A stretch of DNA of 64,000 nucleotides. Source: Oscheius onirici (lineage: Eukaryota > Nematoda > Chromadorea > Rhabditida > Rhabditidae). This document shows, piece after piece, positions 12,472 through 22,334 of the stretch. Numbering within the stretch: position 1 is the first letter of the stretch; every line of letters starts with the position of its first letter. The translations under genes and the position numbers were made by a program. The notes beneath the pieces were generated by a model. The model had not been told where the DNA came from. It ran no database searches and saw nothing but the letters and a program-made list of their open reading frames with translations. Location of the stretch: the NCBI GenBank assembly GCA_932521025.1, contig OW051469.1:5902398-5966397 (forward strand). The letters are read 5' to 3'.

Positions 12472-12713
12472 CCACAAAGTATATCGTGTACATTATTCAG
12501 TTACTGTCATTTGGCCCAATCTCACTCCCTCTCCTTGCTCCCGGTGTGATCTATCCCAGCCAAGATCAGGGTGCTTACTTTGTACACTCCTCTTATTTAT
12601 TCCAATGAATATTTCTGAATTCAAAACGTCTAACAATAATTTATTATACCCAGTAAACTGTACGTCTTCGAGCATATCCCAAGCATCACTCTGTAAATAT
12701 TTTCCAGTACTTG

Positions 12714-14959
12714 TTATTGGATCCTCTTACCAGCTCTGTAAGTCCATGTGGCGCTGACGACGCCGTTCTTCGTGAACATTCCCACGATAATCAAATTGTC
12801 GACGCTCGTGTAATAGTCGTAAGAAGTTCCACCCGTACAGCATTTTCTCGTTCCGCCCATCTGGAAGTTTCCTTCCTTGACTTCCAGAGCACCCCAAGGA
12901 CATCCAGCAGTGCAGTCCATCTTCTGCTCCTTGACCAACATCTTCACTTTACGTCCTACTGGAGCCTGAACTTTCTTTCGAATATTTTCTGAAAGGAATG
13001 AACCTTGATGTGCCAATAGCATTTCTCCACCATAAACTGCATATACTCGGTCGAGTTGACTTGTCCAGTGAAAGTCTGTTCCACTCCGACCTTTGCTTCG
13101 AGAATTCCTCCACAAGTTGGAGATGGCTTCGTCGATAGCTCAACTTCTGTACAATAGTCTCCTCCGAATCCGTGAGGACATTCACAACGAGAGCAGTTGT
13201 TCACATGGGGAAGACCACCGTTTTTGCAGTTGTTTGTCACATTCTTACATTTTTCTGTGAACGATTGGATAATTCACAAAAGTCCATTACCATAACATCC
13301 GTAGAAAGTGTTAATCTGAGCAATATCTTGGAAGGTTGGAAACATTCGGTTTCCAATGGTCAAGAGTTTCTTGTAGTCTTTCGTATAGATCTTGGCCTTT
13401 TCCAGATTGAACGGATCACCCTCTGAAACTGAAATTATATAGAGAAATTCTAACGACAAACGTTCGCCGTAATGCATAGTGCTTGATAGCTCATAAGAAA
13501 AGCCTTGGTAGTCGCCTTCGTTATCCTGAAGATTGTCTATTGGAATTAGGAACGTAATTTTTGCCTTGAAGTACATACATTTTGTATTTTTGGCTATGAC
13601 GAATGCATTTTCGAGCTTTTTTTACAAAGTTGTAGAGCTCATCAAATGCTACAACTTTGCAGAACATCTCAAAGCTGAAAAATGTAATCGCGAGCTAGAA
13701 AATTGAAAATGGTCCGCGAGGTTCTTGGGGGAGGGGGCTAGACGCCCCGTTGGAAATCCATAGTTTTCTCACCTTCTCATAGTTGTAAGTGTCGTTCTTC
13801 CAAATGTTTTCAAAGTTGACTACAACGTAGCCATCTCGATCTTTCCTGACGTGCTCATGTTGGAATCCTGAAAGTATTCAAGTAAAGCTTTATAGGAATT
13901 CCGAATTTACCTAGAGCATGCATGATTTCGTGCGAGATGGTTCCAAACTAAAAAGATCTTTAGTTACGATGCTCTATTGTAATAACCTGATTGAAGCAGT
14001 TGTAATGGAACCCGATGTCTTGGTTGCTGGAATCCGCCTGGTAAAATTGCATTTTGCCAACATAGCTCCAGCAACCTTCAGACTGAATGTCCGCAACTTT
14101 CAAGAAAGATTCCCAGCTTACCATTCTGAATCGAAGAACGACTTCGACTTTCGAAGGCCACGAACGTACAAAACGAAGACAAGTGCGTTCACGGAAATAG
14201 TTGAGAGCCTCCTGTATTTGCAGACGACGATTGGTAGCTGATTTTCCATTGGTTGGAGGGAACGAAACAAAACTTACGGACATTATTGTGAAAATAGTAC
14301 CCAATCCGCTCCGGGTCCCATTTAGCCGTTTTGGCCTTTTGAGGAGACAAAGCCGCTCGTTTGTGTTTCGTCTGTACTTTTTCCAGAGCCTGCTCCGGTG
14401 TCAGAAGAATATCTCCCTGGAAAAGATACTCAGAGAGGCCACCTTGATCATTGATGGCTTCTTCGGTGTCCCGATTCGGGGAAACCTCTTCGCCGGAATG
14501 GTCATGGCTGAACTGAAAAGGACTTTTCTTGATGATCAAACAAATCAAATACAGCTACTGCTGCTTGTTCCTCGGCTGGATTCTTTGGAGCGATGTTGAG
14601 AGCCCGCGTGTGAGAGACAGCAAGACGGCGGAGTCGACCCTTCAACAGAAGAAGCTCTCTTTCCGTCATTTGGCCATCTTGGACAAAAGAGCTGATCGCA
14701 GCCTGTAAACTGTCAAGTTCCTTGTTTAATTTCCGATCGGTTCTGACCAGATATCGGGGGCGCGACTGTCACAACGAAATGATGGAATAGCGTTTCAGCC
14801 CCCGACTTTCTCGTCCAGAAAGATCCTTTGTCCTTTGAGGACTGTTTCTTCCTTACCCTTACAAACACCTTTATTGCTCTTTAAAATACACGTGATTACC
14901 TGATTCAGTCCGGGCGTTCGAGCGTAGACATTTATCGCCAGGAGTAGAAACAGAAACAT
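12714..14959 (-). CDS. Secreted astacin metalloprotease with EGF and CUB
   Basis: A zinc endopeptidase of the nematode NAS type. The start is set at 14959 (MFLFLLLAINVYA, a signal peptide) because ACTTTTCAG lies just upstream; an ATG six codons earlier falls before that acceptor. A propeptide is followed by the catalytic domain: QEALNYFRERTCLRFV, GCWSYVG, the zinc motif HEIMHALGFQHEH near 13900 (HExxHxxGxxH) and the Met-turn SSTMHYGE near 13470. An EGF module (CKNGG...CECPHGFGGDYC) and a CUB-like domain (CGGILEA...WTY) follow. Splicing looks ordinary except for a roughly 240-base intron at about 13534-13772 carrying a hairpin. The end is uncertain by a few codons, because GTAAGAGG near 12731 could be a donor. 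Confidence 0.9.
13625..13659. repeat. Inverted repeat in astacin intron
   Basis: CAAAGTTGTAG (13625-13635) is repeated inverted as CTACAACTTTG (13649-13659), with perfect 11-bp arms and a 13-base loop. It lies inside the largest intron of the astacin gene, together with a poorly conserved G-rich stretch. It looks like the core of a small dispersed inverted-repeat element. Confidence 0.7.
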
Positions 14960-16606
14960 GTCTCTGAAAAGTCTCATTAGCAGTTTTCTCTTATATTTCT
15001 GTTCTTAATCTATGAGAACTTTCTGATTAGTCTGTGTCTCGATCTTTCTCCATTTCACAACCATTCCGAGAAAGTAAAGGGAATCGAAACTACCTTGGCG
15101 ACTGTTTTAATGACCAATTTGAACGAGAAGATTTCCTCGTGGTTGGCCTCTTGGTCAGGAGGCGTCACACTAGGTGTTTCCCAAAGGTTTGTTCTTTGAT
15201 TCCAGCTAGATCTTAAAACTCAGTAACGATCAATTACTACTCTTCTAAACACCTATAAATGTGATTGAAAAAAGGTTTCAAGGTTAGGGGCCATATGCAG
15301 AAAGGGAAAATGAAATGGTCCGCTAATTTCTTTGCTTTAAAGATAGCTCGTTTCCAATAAGTCAAGATCAATAATGATCTGAATGCAGTGTCATGAGGTC
15401 TTTCATCCAATCTCGAACTCTATTGTGCTGCTTACCGTTTCTTCTCCAAAAGACGCTTTTCAGAATGGCAGCTGATAAGAAATGTCTGCCGGTCTTCGTC
15501 ACGGGAGGGTACGATACAGATCGTGATGAGGAAGAAGGTAAGAGAGGTGGGCGGACGCTGCCTAAGGGCATATCCACCAGTTCTCTCAGATTTTTTGCCC
15601 AGAACATCTTGGCGCGCCGCAACTTTCGCTGGGATGAAGAACCGTCACTTATGTTCGTTTTGGAGCGGTTTCATGATGGCACGCGCCCGTTTTTCGAACG
15701 CCTAGACCGATTAGAACGAATTAAGCGAAAGCAGAGAGAATCAGCTGATGACCGCTTCGGCAGACAGCCTGACGCTTTCAAGGATGAAGAGAAGGAAATT
15801 TCTTCTAAATACAACTACATAGTTTACAGTCGTTTGGTCTTTGAACTGAACATATTCTTTGCACATTAAGCCATGTCTTCTATAGAGAAGCACTGACTGT
15901 AATCTGTGCTAATCCCGTCACTTCCGTTCGCAACTGAAACAGTCTGCACTTTCGTTGATAGCCGATCCAATGACTGTAATCTGCAAAGAAAAAAGAGGAA
16001 GATTAGGCGGCAGACACTTAAGATTAGACTTGCTAAAAGCAAGTGGAAAGTTTGTCAGAAGATTAAACAATACGAAGTTTGTCAAACTCCGTTGTTTCTT
16101 TCCGTTTTCAACACATGTTAGCCGCAGTTTGTAGCTTGCACTGACCGTGTAACGCTTCTAAAAAAGTCCAGTTTGAGCAAAGTCCAACATTCATGAGTAG
16201 ACATCACTTACTATCTCCATCTGGATCATTGCCGTTTGGAGTAGCGTCACGAATCAAGGTCACAGACTGAGAAAACAGGGAACGATTACACATCTCGTCT
16301 AAAACAACTTTAGCGTCTATTTTAACATTTTTAGGTCAAATACTTGAAGATGCAATACTACTCAAAGAAACCTCACTTTAACTTCAACTCTAACACTCCT
16401 ATAAAAAACGTCCTTATCACAAATAGACGGTCATTTGGCGAACCTTGGTATTCCCCAAGAATCATAAAAAGAAGAACGACTCCTCCCCGACGTCTGTCCA
16501 GTGTAACGGCCGTCTCTACTGACTCGAACTGACTTCGGTCTTTCACTTCGCTTTTTATTGTTTCTCGTGACTGAAACCCATTTCTAACAAGTTTGTCTTT
16601 AGAGTT
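14960..16606. other. Intergenic region between astacin and glutaminase
   Basis: This stretch separates the divergently transcribed astacin (-) and glutaminase (+) genes and probably holds both promoters. The only notable content is one 158-codon open frame (listed separately). I see no RNA gene or conserved element. Confidence 0.5.
15393..15869 (+). CDS. Hypothetical protein, 158 codons
   Basis: A single uninterrupted frame on the + strand. The first about 20 residues are hydrophobic with two Cys and could be a signal or targeting peptide. The rest is charged: a DTDRDEEEGKRGG segment, an aromatic/Arg-rich patch (FFAQNILARRNFRWDEEP) and a helical R/E/K-rich stretch (ERLDRLERIKRKQRESADD). I do not recognise a family and see no introns or trans-splice acceptor. 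Amino-acid composition favours a real protein or a decayed transposon ORF, but chance cannot be excluded. Confidence 0.3.
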   Translation: MRSFIQSRTLLCCLPFLLQKTLFRMAADKKCLPVFVTGGYDTDRDEEEGKRGGRTLPKGISTSSLRFFAQNILARRNFRWDEEPSLMFVLERFHDGTRPFFERLDRLERIKRKQRESADDRFGRQPDAFKDEEKEISSKYNYIVYSRLVFELNIFFAH

Positions 16607-19600
16607 ATGTCTAACAACCTCACACAACAACTGTCATGCGAACAAAACCATCCGAGCACCAGGATTCCGAGGATGACCTCATTCGAGGCTAACCAGAATG
16701 GTACTAATCTTTTATTTGCTTCTTTAAGTTGAAGTTATATAAATTTATTAATTAATTATTTTGTTCAGGTCTGACAATTGAGAAACAACACAAAACGGTT
16801 CGGGTTCAGAGTCCGCTGCGGAATGTTCCGTCTCAAAGAACATGTGAGTTTTATATTTAAAGAAGAATAAGATATGTTCAGTGGAAACCCTTCAAACTAT
16901 GCTGGACAACAAACCTTCCGTAGCCAGACTGACAGAATCTCTCAAACATTTGTCCGCTCCTTATGAGAGAGAAAGTAAGGGACAGGAGGAAACTATTTTC
17001 GAATTGTTCAAGATTCCGAACAGGAACGAAGCGTCTATTGGTCGTTTGCTATCAGTTGGTGATTTAAAGACTAGTCGGATTGGAAGCTTTAGGTTCTGAA
17101 ATCTTTTGGACTGCGAGAAGACGACCCTCGATTCAAAGGAATGATGGAAAAGGTCAGGGAGATTGAGCTGGAGGAAGAGGAAAGAAGCTGTGAGGCTCAC
17201 GAGCAGAAACACTGGAAAATTGAAAAGGACCAGTTCGTAGAGTAAGTTACAGAACTTTTCATTCTTAAATTATTTTTCAGATGCATCTCGAGCTCCACAG
17301 ATTTGATCGCCAAAGCTCTCCAAAACGAGCTGGTCATTCCCAGATGGGGAAAGTTTGTCGACTCGATCAGGACCATTTTCAATGATTGTAAACAGTTGAC
17401 TGATGGAAAAGTAGCCACTTACATTCCACAGCTAGCCAGACAAGATCCCAATCTATGGGCAATGAGTATATGTACAGTCGATGGTCAACGAGTAACACCT
17501 CAGCTTGATTTCTTAAATATATTCACCGACAACTTTAGATGTCTCTCGGAGATTCGAAAATTCCTTTCTGTGTACAATCAGTCTCCAAAGCCTTCAACTA
17601 CGCCATAGCTGCTTCGGAACTGGGAGCCGATGTAGTTCATTCCTACGTGGGCCAGGAGCCGTCAGGACGGTTCTTCAACGAGATTTGTCTCGATCCGAAA
17701 AGTAAGTTCTTGTTGCCTTCCGGTTGACCCCGAGAAGACTGATCCAAAAAGTTTGGTTTCGACGCATAGTCGAGCTATGGTCGGAATCCCTTAGTACCTT
17801 GAGATACTGGGTAAAAACCGACGCTTCTGTAATTGACCGAGCTAGTCTGACCCCCTGACCAATGCAATCAAGCGGTTGCCGCACCACTTTCTCTGAGGTC
17901 AGACGCGCAGTGGAAAGTGGACAGAGGGTGCCTCGATTGAAAAGAACTTTTCAGACAAGCCGCACAATCCCATGGTCAACTCTGGAGCAATTGTCGTCAC
18001 CTCTCTGATCAAGAACAAATTGGACATGGCTGATCGCTTCGAACATGTATGTCTGCTGACCAAGCCATCAAAACCACTTTCTTTAGGTTCTGACCGAGTA
18101 CCGTCGCATAGCTGGCGGGGAGTACATCGGATTCAACAACGCCACGTTTCTTTCGGAACGATCTACGGCTGATAGAAACTATGCACTGGCCTATTACATG
18201 AAGGAGAACCACTGCTTTCCTCCTGAGACGACTTCTTTGACAGATGCTCTCGATTTCTACTTTCAATTGTGTTCAGTCGAAGGAACTTGCGAGTCGCTCT
18301 CTGTCATGGGGGCTACGCTCGCAAACGGTGGAGTCTGTCCAATAACTCTGGAAAAGTGTATTGATCCTCAACCGACGAGAGACGTGCTAAGTCTCATGTA
18401 CTCTTGTGGCATGTACGACGCTTCCGGCCAGTTCTCTTTTTCCGTCGGTCTTCCTGCCAAGTCTGGAGTGTCTGGAGCCATGATAATTGTTATACCGAAC
18501 ACAATGGGGATTTGTGTTTTTTCTCCAAATCTCGATAAAATGGGCAACTCGGTTCGTGGAGTTGCTTTCTGCAAAAAACTCATCGACACGTTCAACTTCC
18601 ACAACTATGATTCGCTACTTCACGCCAACAACATCAAGAACGATCCGAGACGGAGAGAATGGAAACAGAAGGATCGTTCTCAAACTGTTCTGTACGTGGC
18701 AAGAGCTGGTGATCTGACTGCTATGAGACGACTGTTTTTACAAGGAGTAGACACGTCGACGTCTGATTACGACGGAAGGACTGCATTGCATGTTGCTGCT
18801 GCTGAAGGAGACTTGCCAATGATGAAGTTCCTCGTGAATGTGGCCAAAGTGCCTGTTGATGTGAAGGACAGGTAAGGATCTCTGAAATCAAGAGAAACAT
18901 ATTGTTCAGTATACTTGGGCGACTCGACTCGATTCCGAGTCCGACTCGAGGCACCCCACGAGTCAACTCGACTCGACTCGAGATGGTCCTCGAGTCCGAC
19001 TCCAGTCGATTCGAGTCGAGTTTGAATTAAAATGCGCGGCTTCTTTTCAAATTTGCATCTATACTAGCATTCTTTTATTTCTATTCGATTTTTATTGCTT
19101 TGTGTCTTTTTTCTCAATATTTGGTTTCTAAGAACATTAATTCAAGTTTTTTAGGTAAAATGTCATAGGTGTGGGAGTTTTTTTTCAAGAGAGGAAGGAA
19201 AAGAAACCTGCAAAATATGTAGCCGATTATTCTTAGTAACGGGAGGAAGTACAACCAATTTACTTGGTCATCTGGACAGAAAGCACGCGGACAAAAGACA
19301 ATTGGCCAAGAAGAAGGCAGAAGAATCAGGAATCACTCCGTTTTTGAAGAAAAACATGCCTGCGAGGACTCAAGAAAAAACAGATGCAGCCCTTGGCCGA
19401 ATGGTTGCTGGATCTTTTTTATCGCTACGTACAGTGGAACAAGACGTGTTTAAGAAGTTTGTCGAACAGCTGAATCCTCAATATCAAGTGCCTTCGCGTC
19501 GAAAGTTGGTGTACGTGCTAAGAAGAGAAGCTGAAGACATCGAACTTCGAAGAAAGCAACTTTTGCGCAGCTCTAAGCACGTGGTTATTACTACAGACGG

Positions 19601-20932
19601 CTGGTCAAGTCCGAAAAACTCCGTACAATTCGAATGCATCACTGTTCACTTTGTCAAGGACAACAAAACTAGGATAAATATGCTTTTGGAGTGTTTTGAA
19701 CACAAAAGTGATAGGTAACTTCTTTTTTTGGTAATATTTTCAGTTCTAACGGAGAAGAATTGACCAAATCTATCGAAAAAGCTCTGAAGGAGTATGAAAT
19801 TTATGACAAGGTTCTTGGAGTCGTCTGTGATGGTGCTATTGAAGACAAAGTAGCAGCCGTTTTTGAAGGTTAATTTTTACAATATCTCGTACAGATTTTT
19901 TTCTTTAGGAAGTACACGAGAAAACAAAAATCCTGTGATTACTACAAGTTCTCAGAAAACTCAAAAGGGCAGAGCATGGTCTTCTCTGATCGACGACGAG
20001 CCTGTCGTAAAACGAAAAAAACTTCCTATTCAAGTATGTTTACCAAGTTCTTTCGTAGTATGATACTATGTTTAGGCCGAAATAGAAGCCTAGAGGAATA
20101 TCGTAGCTGAATCCACAATTCATGACGTAATTTCATGGTGGACAACGCATAGACTTCAGCTCCTGAAATTGGCGAGTCTTTTTGACGAGTATATGTGTTT
20201 TCCTGCGAGCTCTGTAGACTCGGAAAGAATCTCCTCGTAAGCTTTCATGTTAACTTATTATTTTCTACTATTTAGTGCATGTGGCATTCTTTTTGGCAAC
20301 AAAAGACGTCGACGTTTGGCCGGAAAAAAAGCACAAGACGTCATTACCGTCTACTCTTCGTTAAAAGAAGAGTATTCAATTTACGACATAGTTGACGAAG
20401 TAGCTGCACAAACGTCGATTATCGAGGAAAACGTACTGGAAGAAGACGTAGATTCGGACGTGGATATCTTCGAAGAAAGTGACTCCGAAAATTTTTTACT
20501 TCGTTTCGTTTATCGTTATTTGTTACCTTTTTGTGCTAAATAAACAGTTTACGTACATTTTTAAAATGGCTAATTTAAATAATTCGAATCCAGACTCAAC
20601 TCGAAGTCGACTCGACATGGTCCACGAGTCGGACTCGAATCGGAATCGAGTCGAGATTTTTGACTCAACGACCAAGTATATTGTTCAGATGGGGACGAAC
20701 TCCTTCCGATGACGCTGCCTTCTTCAAGAGATCCTCTTGTGAAGCGTTTCTACTGAAGGCACAACGTCGATCAGTTCGCAGTGACTCTGTTTCTTCTGTC
20801 AGTTCAAATGAAGAGATTTGGGACGAGTTGGAACGACCGAGAGCAGCTTTCGCCATCCATGATTCCATTCCGTCGCCTCCCAGAATGTCTCGCGATACTC
20901 CACCGGTAAATGCTCTTGAGAAGCAACTGTGA
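16607..20932 (+). CDS. GLS: Glutaminase (kidney-type) with ankyrin repeats
   Basis: Hydrolyses glutamine to glutamate and ammonia in mitochondria. Landmarks in order: the YIPQLARQDPNLW block, the Ser-Lys dyad in PFCVQSVSKAF, NPMVNSGAIVVTSLI, the SER...ADRN active-site segment, DFYFQLCS, ANGGVCPIT, SCGMYDASGQF and LPAKSGVSGAM. Two ankyrin repeats follow, including RTALHVAAAEGDLPM and, across the transposon-bearing intron, a RWGRTPSDDAAFF repeat, then a Ser-rich tail. The start at 16607 follows GTCTTTAG by 4 bases, a probable trans-splice site. Introns are mostly 40-60 bases, with a 253-base one at about 17702-17954. The intron after 18871 is now 1817 bases (18872-20688) because an hAT element lies in it. 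Using the distal acceptor restores the family-typical frame (phase 2, Arg-Trp), so the gene is predicted to remain functional. Confidence 0.95.
18902..18909 (+). repeat. hAT target-site duplication, left copy
   Basis: TTGTTCAG immediately precedes the transposon end TATACTTGG. It is the original 3' splice site of a 38-base glutaminase intron (18872-18909). The identical 8 bases recur right after the element. Confidence 0.95.
18910..20680 (+). mobile_element. hAT-superfamily DNA transposon inside glutaminase intron
   Basis: The element is 1771 bp long, with terminal inverted repeats TATACTTGG (18910-18918) and CCAAGTATA (20672-20680), and is flanked by an 8-bp duplication (TTGTTCAG), the hAT hallmark. 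The subterminal regions are packed with CGACTCGA-type repeats in both orientations (about 18920-19020 and 20590-20655). Inside is a BED zinc finger plus hAT transposase on the + strand, the same orientation as glutaminase. The transposase is broken, so the copy is not autonomous, but the intact ends could still be mobilised by a relative. Confidence 0.94.
19160..20540 (+). pseudogene. hAT transposase relic (BED finger, RNase-H-like fold, hATC)
   Basis: An N-terminal BED zinc finger (CKIC, then GHLDRKHADK) is followed by hAT transposase segments such as VITTDGWSSPKNS and a LGVVCDGAIEDK stretch. The C-terminal hATC dimerisation region shows PASSVDSERISS then GILFGNKRRRRL. Breaks seen: ATG TCA TAG at the apparent start (19160), a likely one-base slip in the T8 run near 19180, loss of much of the central insertion domain between about 19870 and 20075, and an in-frame TAG near 20093. 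Two short intron-like gaps (19717, 20236) look normal. The ORF piece 19302-19718 is the longest intact part. Confidence 0.85.
20681..20688 (+). repeat. hAT target-site duplication, right copy / active splice acceptor
   Basis: TTGTTCAG follows the right transposon end and directly precedes the next glutaminase coding exon (20689). It is the acceptor that keeps the reading frame. Confidence 0.95.
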
Positions 20933-21015
20933 TATTGTATGTACTGGAAATGAATAGAGAGCTCTTTGCAAAGCCATTTTAAGTCAAATTTATTGCTCTA
21001 AAAGAGTTGTCTATT

Positions 21016-22334
21016 TTACATGTGCAGTTTCAAGCGGTTAGCAGCCAAAAATTTGGCGACTCTTCCAGGACACGTCCTCTCCGACTGCTTGTTGAAGTCC
21101 TCAAAGAAGCGAAGAAAGCTCTTCGGCCAGGGCAGAGGCCATTCGAGCTGATTCGGCAATCGTCCAGCCGGAACCTTTCTTTCTGTCTCGTACATCGTCC
21201 AGAAGAGGAAAAGACGTCTGAAGGCTCGGTTCGAGGTTCGACCCTCGTTCGACTGCTCACAAAAAGCGTGGTAGAGGCTGAAGACTATGGAAGATATCCA
21301 GTAACCCATGATGACGTCGACCGAGTAGTGTGCTCGACTCAAGATGAGACAGAACATGGCGGTGAGACAGCAGAGGACGAGGAAGAATTTGAATGGCCAC
21401 AGCGAATGCGGCATGTAGTAGTTAAGGAAGAAGCAGCATACGGCAATTGTGGTCGTATGGCCGGAGAACAGCATGTCGCCGCAGAAAAGACGCTTGGAGT
21501 CGTCTGTCACCTGCAGACCCATCTGGAAAACATATCATAGGCTGATTAGCTGGGTCACGGAGTGAACAAACAGAGTCAATGAAAGTCAGCAGTAATTTTT
21601 GAACCAACATGAGCAGTCTGGAATGAAACTGGAACTGTTGACTTTCGTCAGACTCATCACAAATTGGATAAAAAGTCTTTGACACTATAGGAAAAAAAAA
21701 GAGTCTGACCGTGACGAAGATGCGTGCAAAGTTCCTCATGGTCTTCTCAAAAGGCGGATTCGGCACATCGGAGGGGTCGACACAAATCTGGCCTGCGTCG
21801 ACGTAACTGGCAGGAATGTGAGTTACACAGAGCGAGATGGCTCTCACCAAGAAGAGAACCGAGCCAATGTAGAACAGTCTTCGTGCGACGATCCAGCGAT
21901 GTTTATGGAAGATGCAGCAAAGGATGAAGGTTCCGAGAGAGCCGACACAGGCAAACCAGTCGGCCAAGATACGTGCCAATGTGCTCTGATTGAGAAGACT
22001 GTGCATCAGATCAGGCAGCGGCTCGCGACTAATAATGTCCGAGATGATGGCTAGAGCGAAGTGGTTGAGGAGGACAGTCACAAGGAAGAAGGCAAAGACT
22101 ACCAGAGTCTTGCGTCTCTCCGGAATGTGAGACAGCGACTGTCGTGAAGAGGGCGGCAGAGAGATTGAAGACGGATGATCTGAAAGTTTCTATTGTCATT
22201 CTACGAAAGAGCAACCTACTTGAGCATCCGCAGTAGTGTTCTTTGCTCGAGTTGTATCCGATTCCCGAGACGACTTCCACGCTGCTCCGATCCGTCCTAG
22301 CGATGGGCTCTTCTTCTCTTCTAGACGACATCAT
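21016..22334 (-). CDS. SGMS: Sphingomyelin synthase family protein
   Basis: Transfers phosphocholine (or phosphoethanolamine) from phospholipid to ceramide at Golgi or plasma membranes. It has six predicted TM segments. The catalytic motifs are complete: CGDMLFSGHT (motif D3) and SRAHYSVDVIMGYW (motif D4), giving the His-His-Asp triad. Other family traits are LFYIGSVLFLVRAISLCVTHIPAS and a cytosolic LPWP near the C-terminus. Three exons are seen, about 22334-22222, 22187-21717 and 21523-21016. The start ATG is directly preceded by CCTTAG on the minus strand, a possible trans-splice site. Whether it makes sphingomyelin or the ethanolamine analogue cannot be read from the sequence. Confidence 0.93.
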
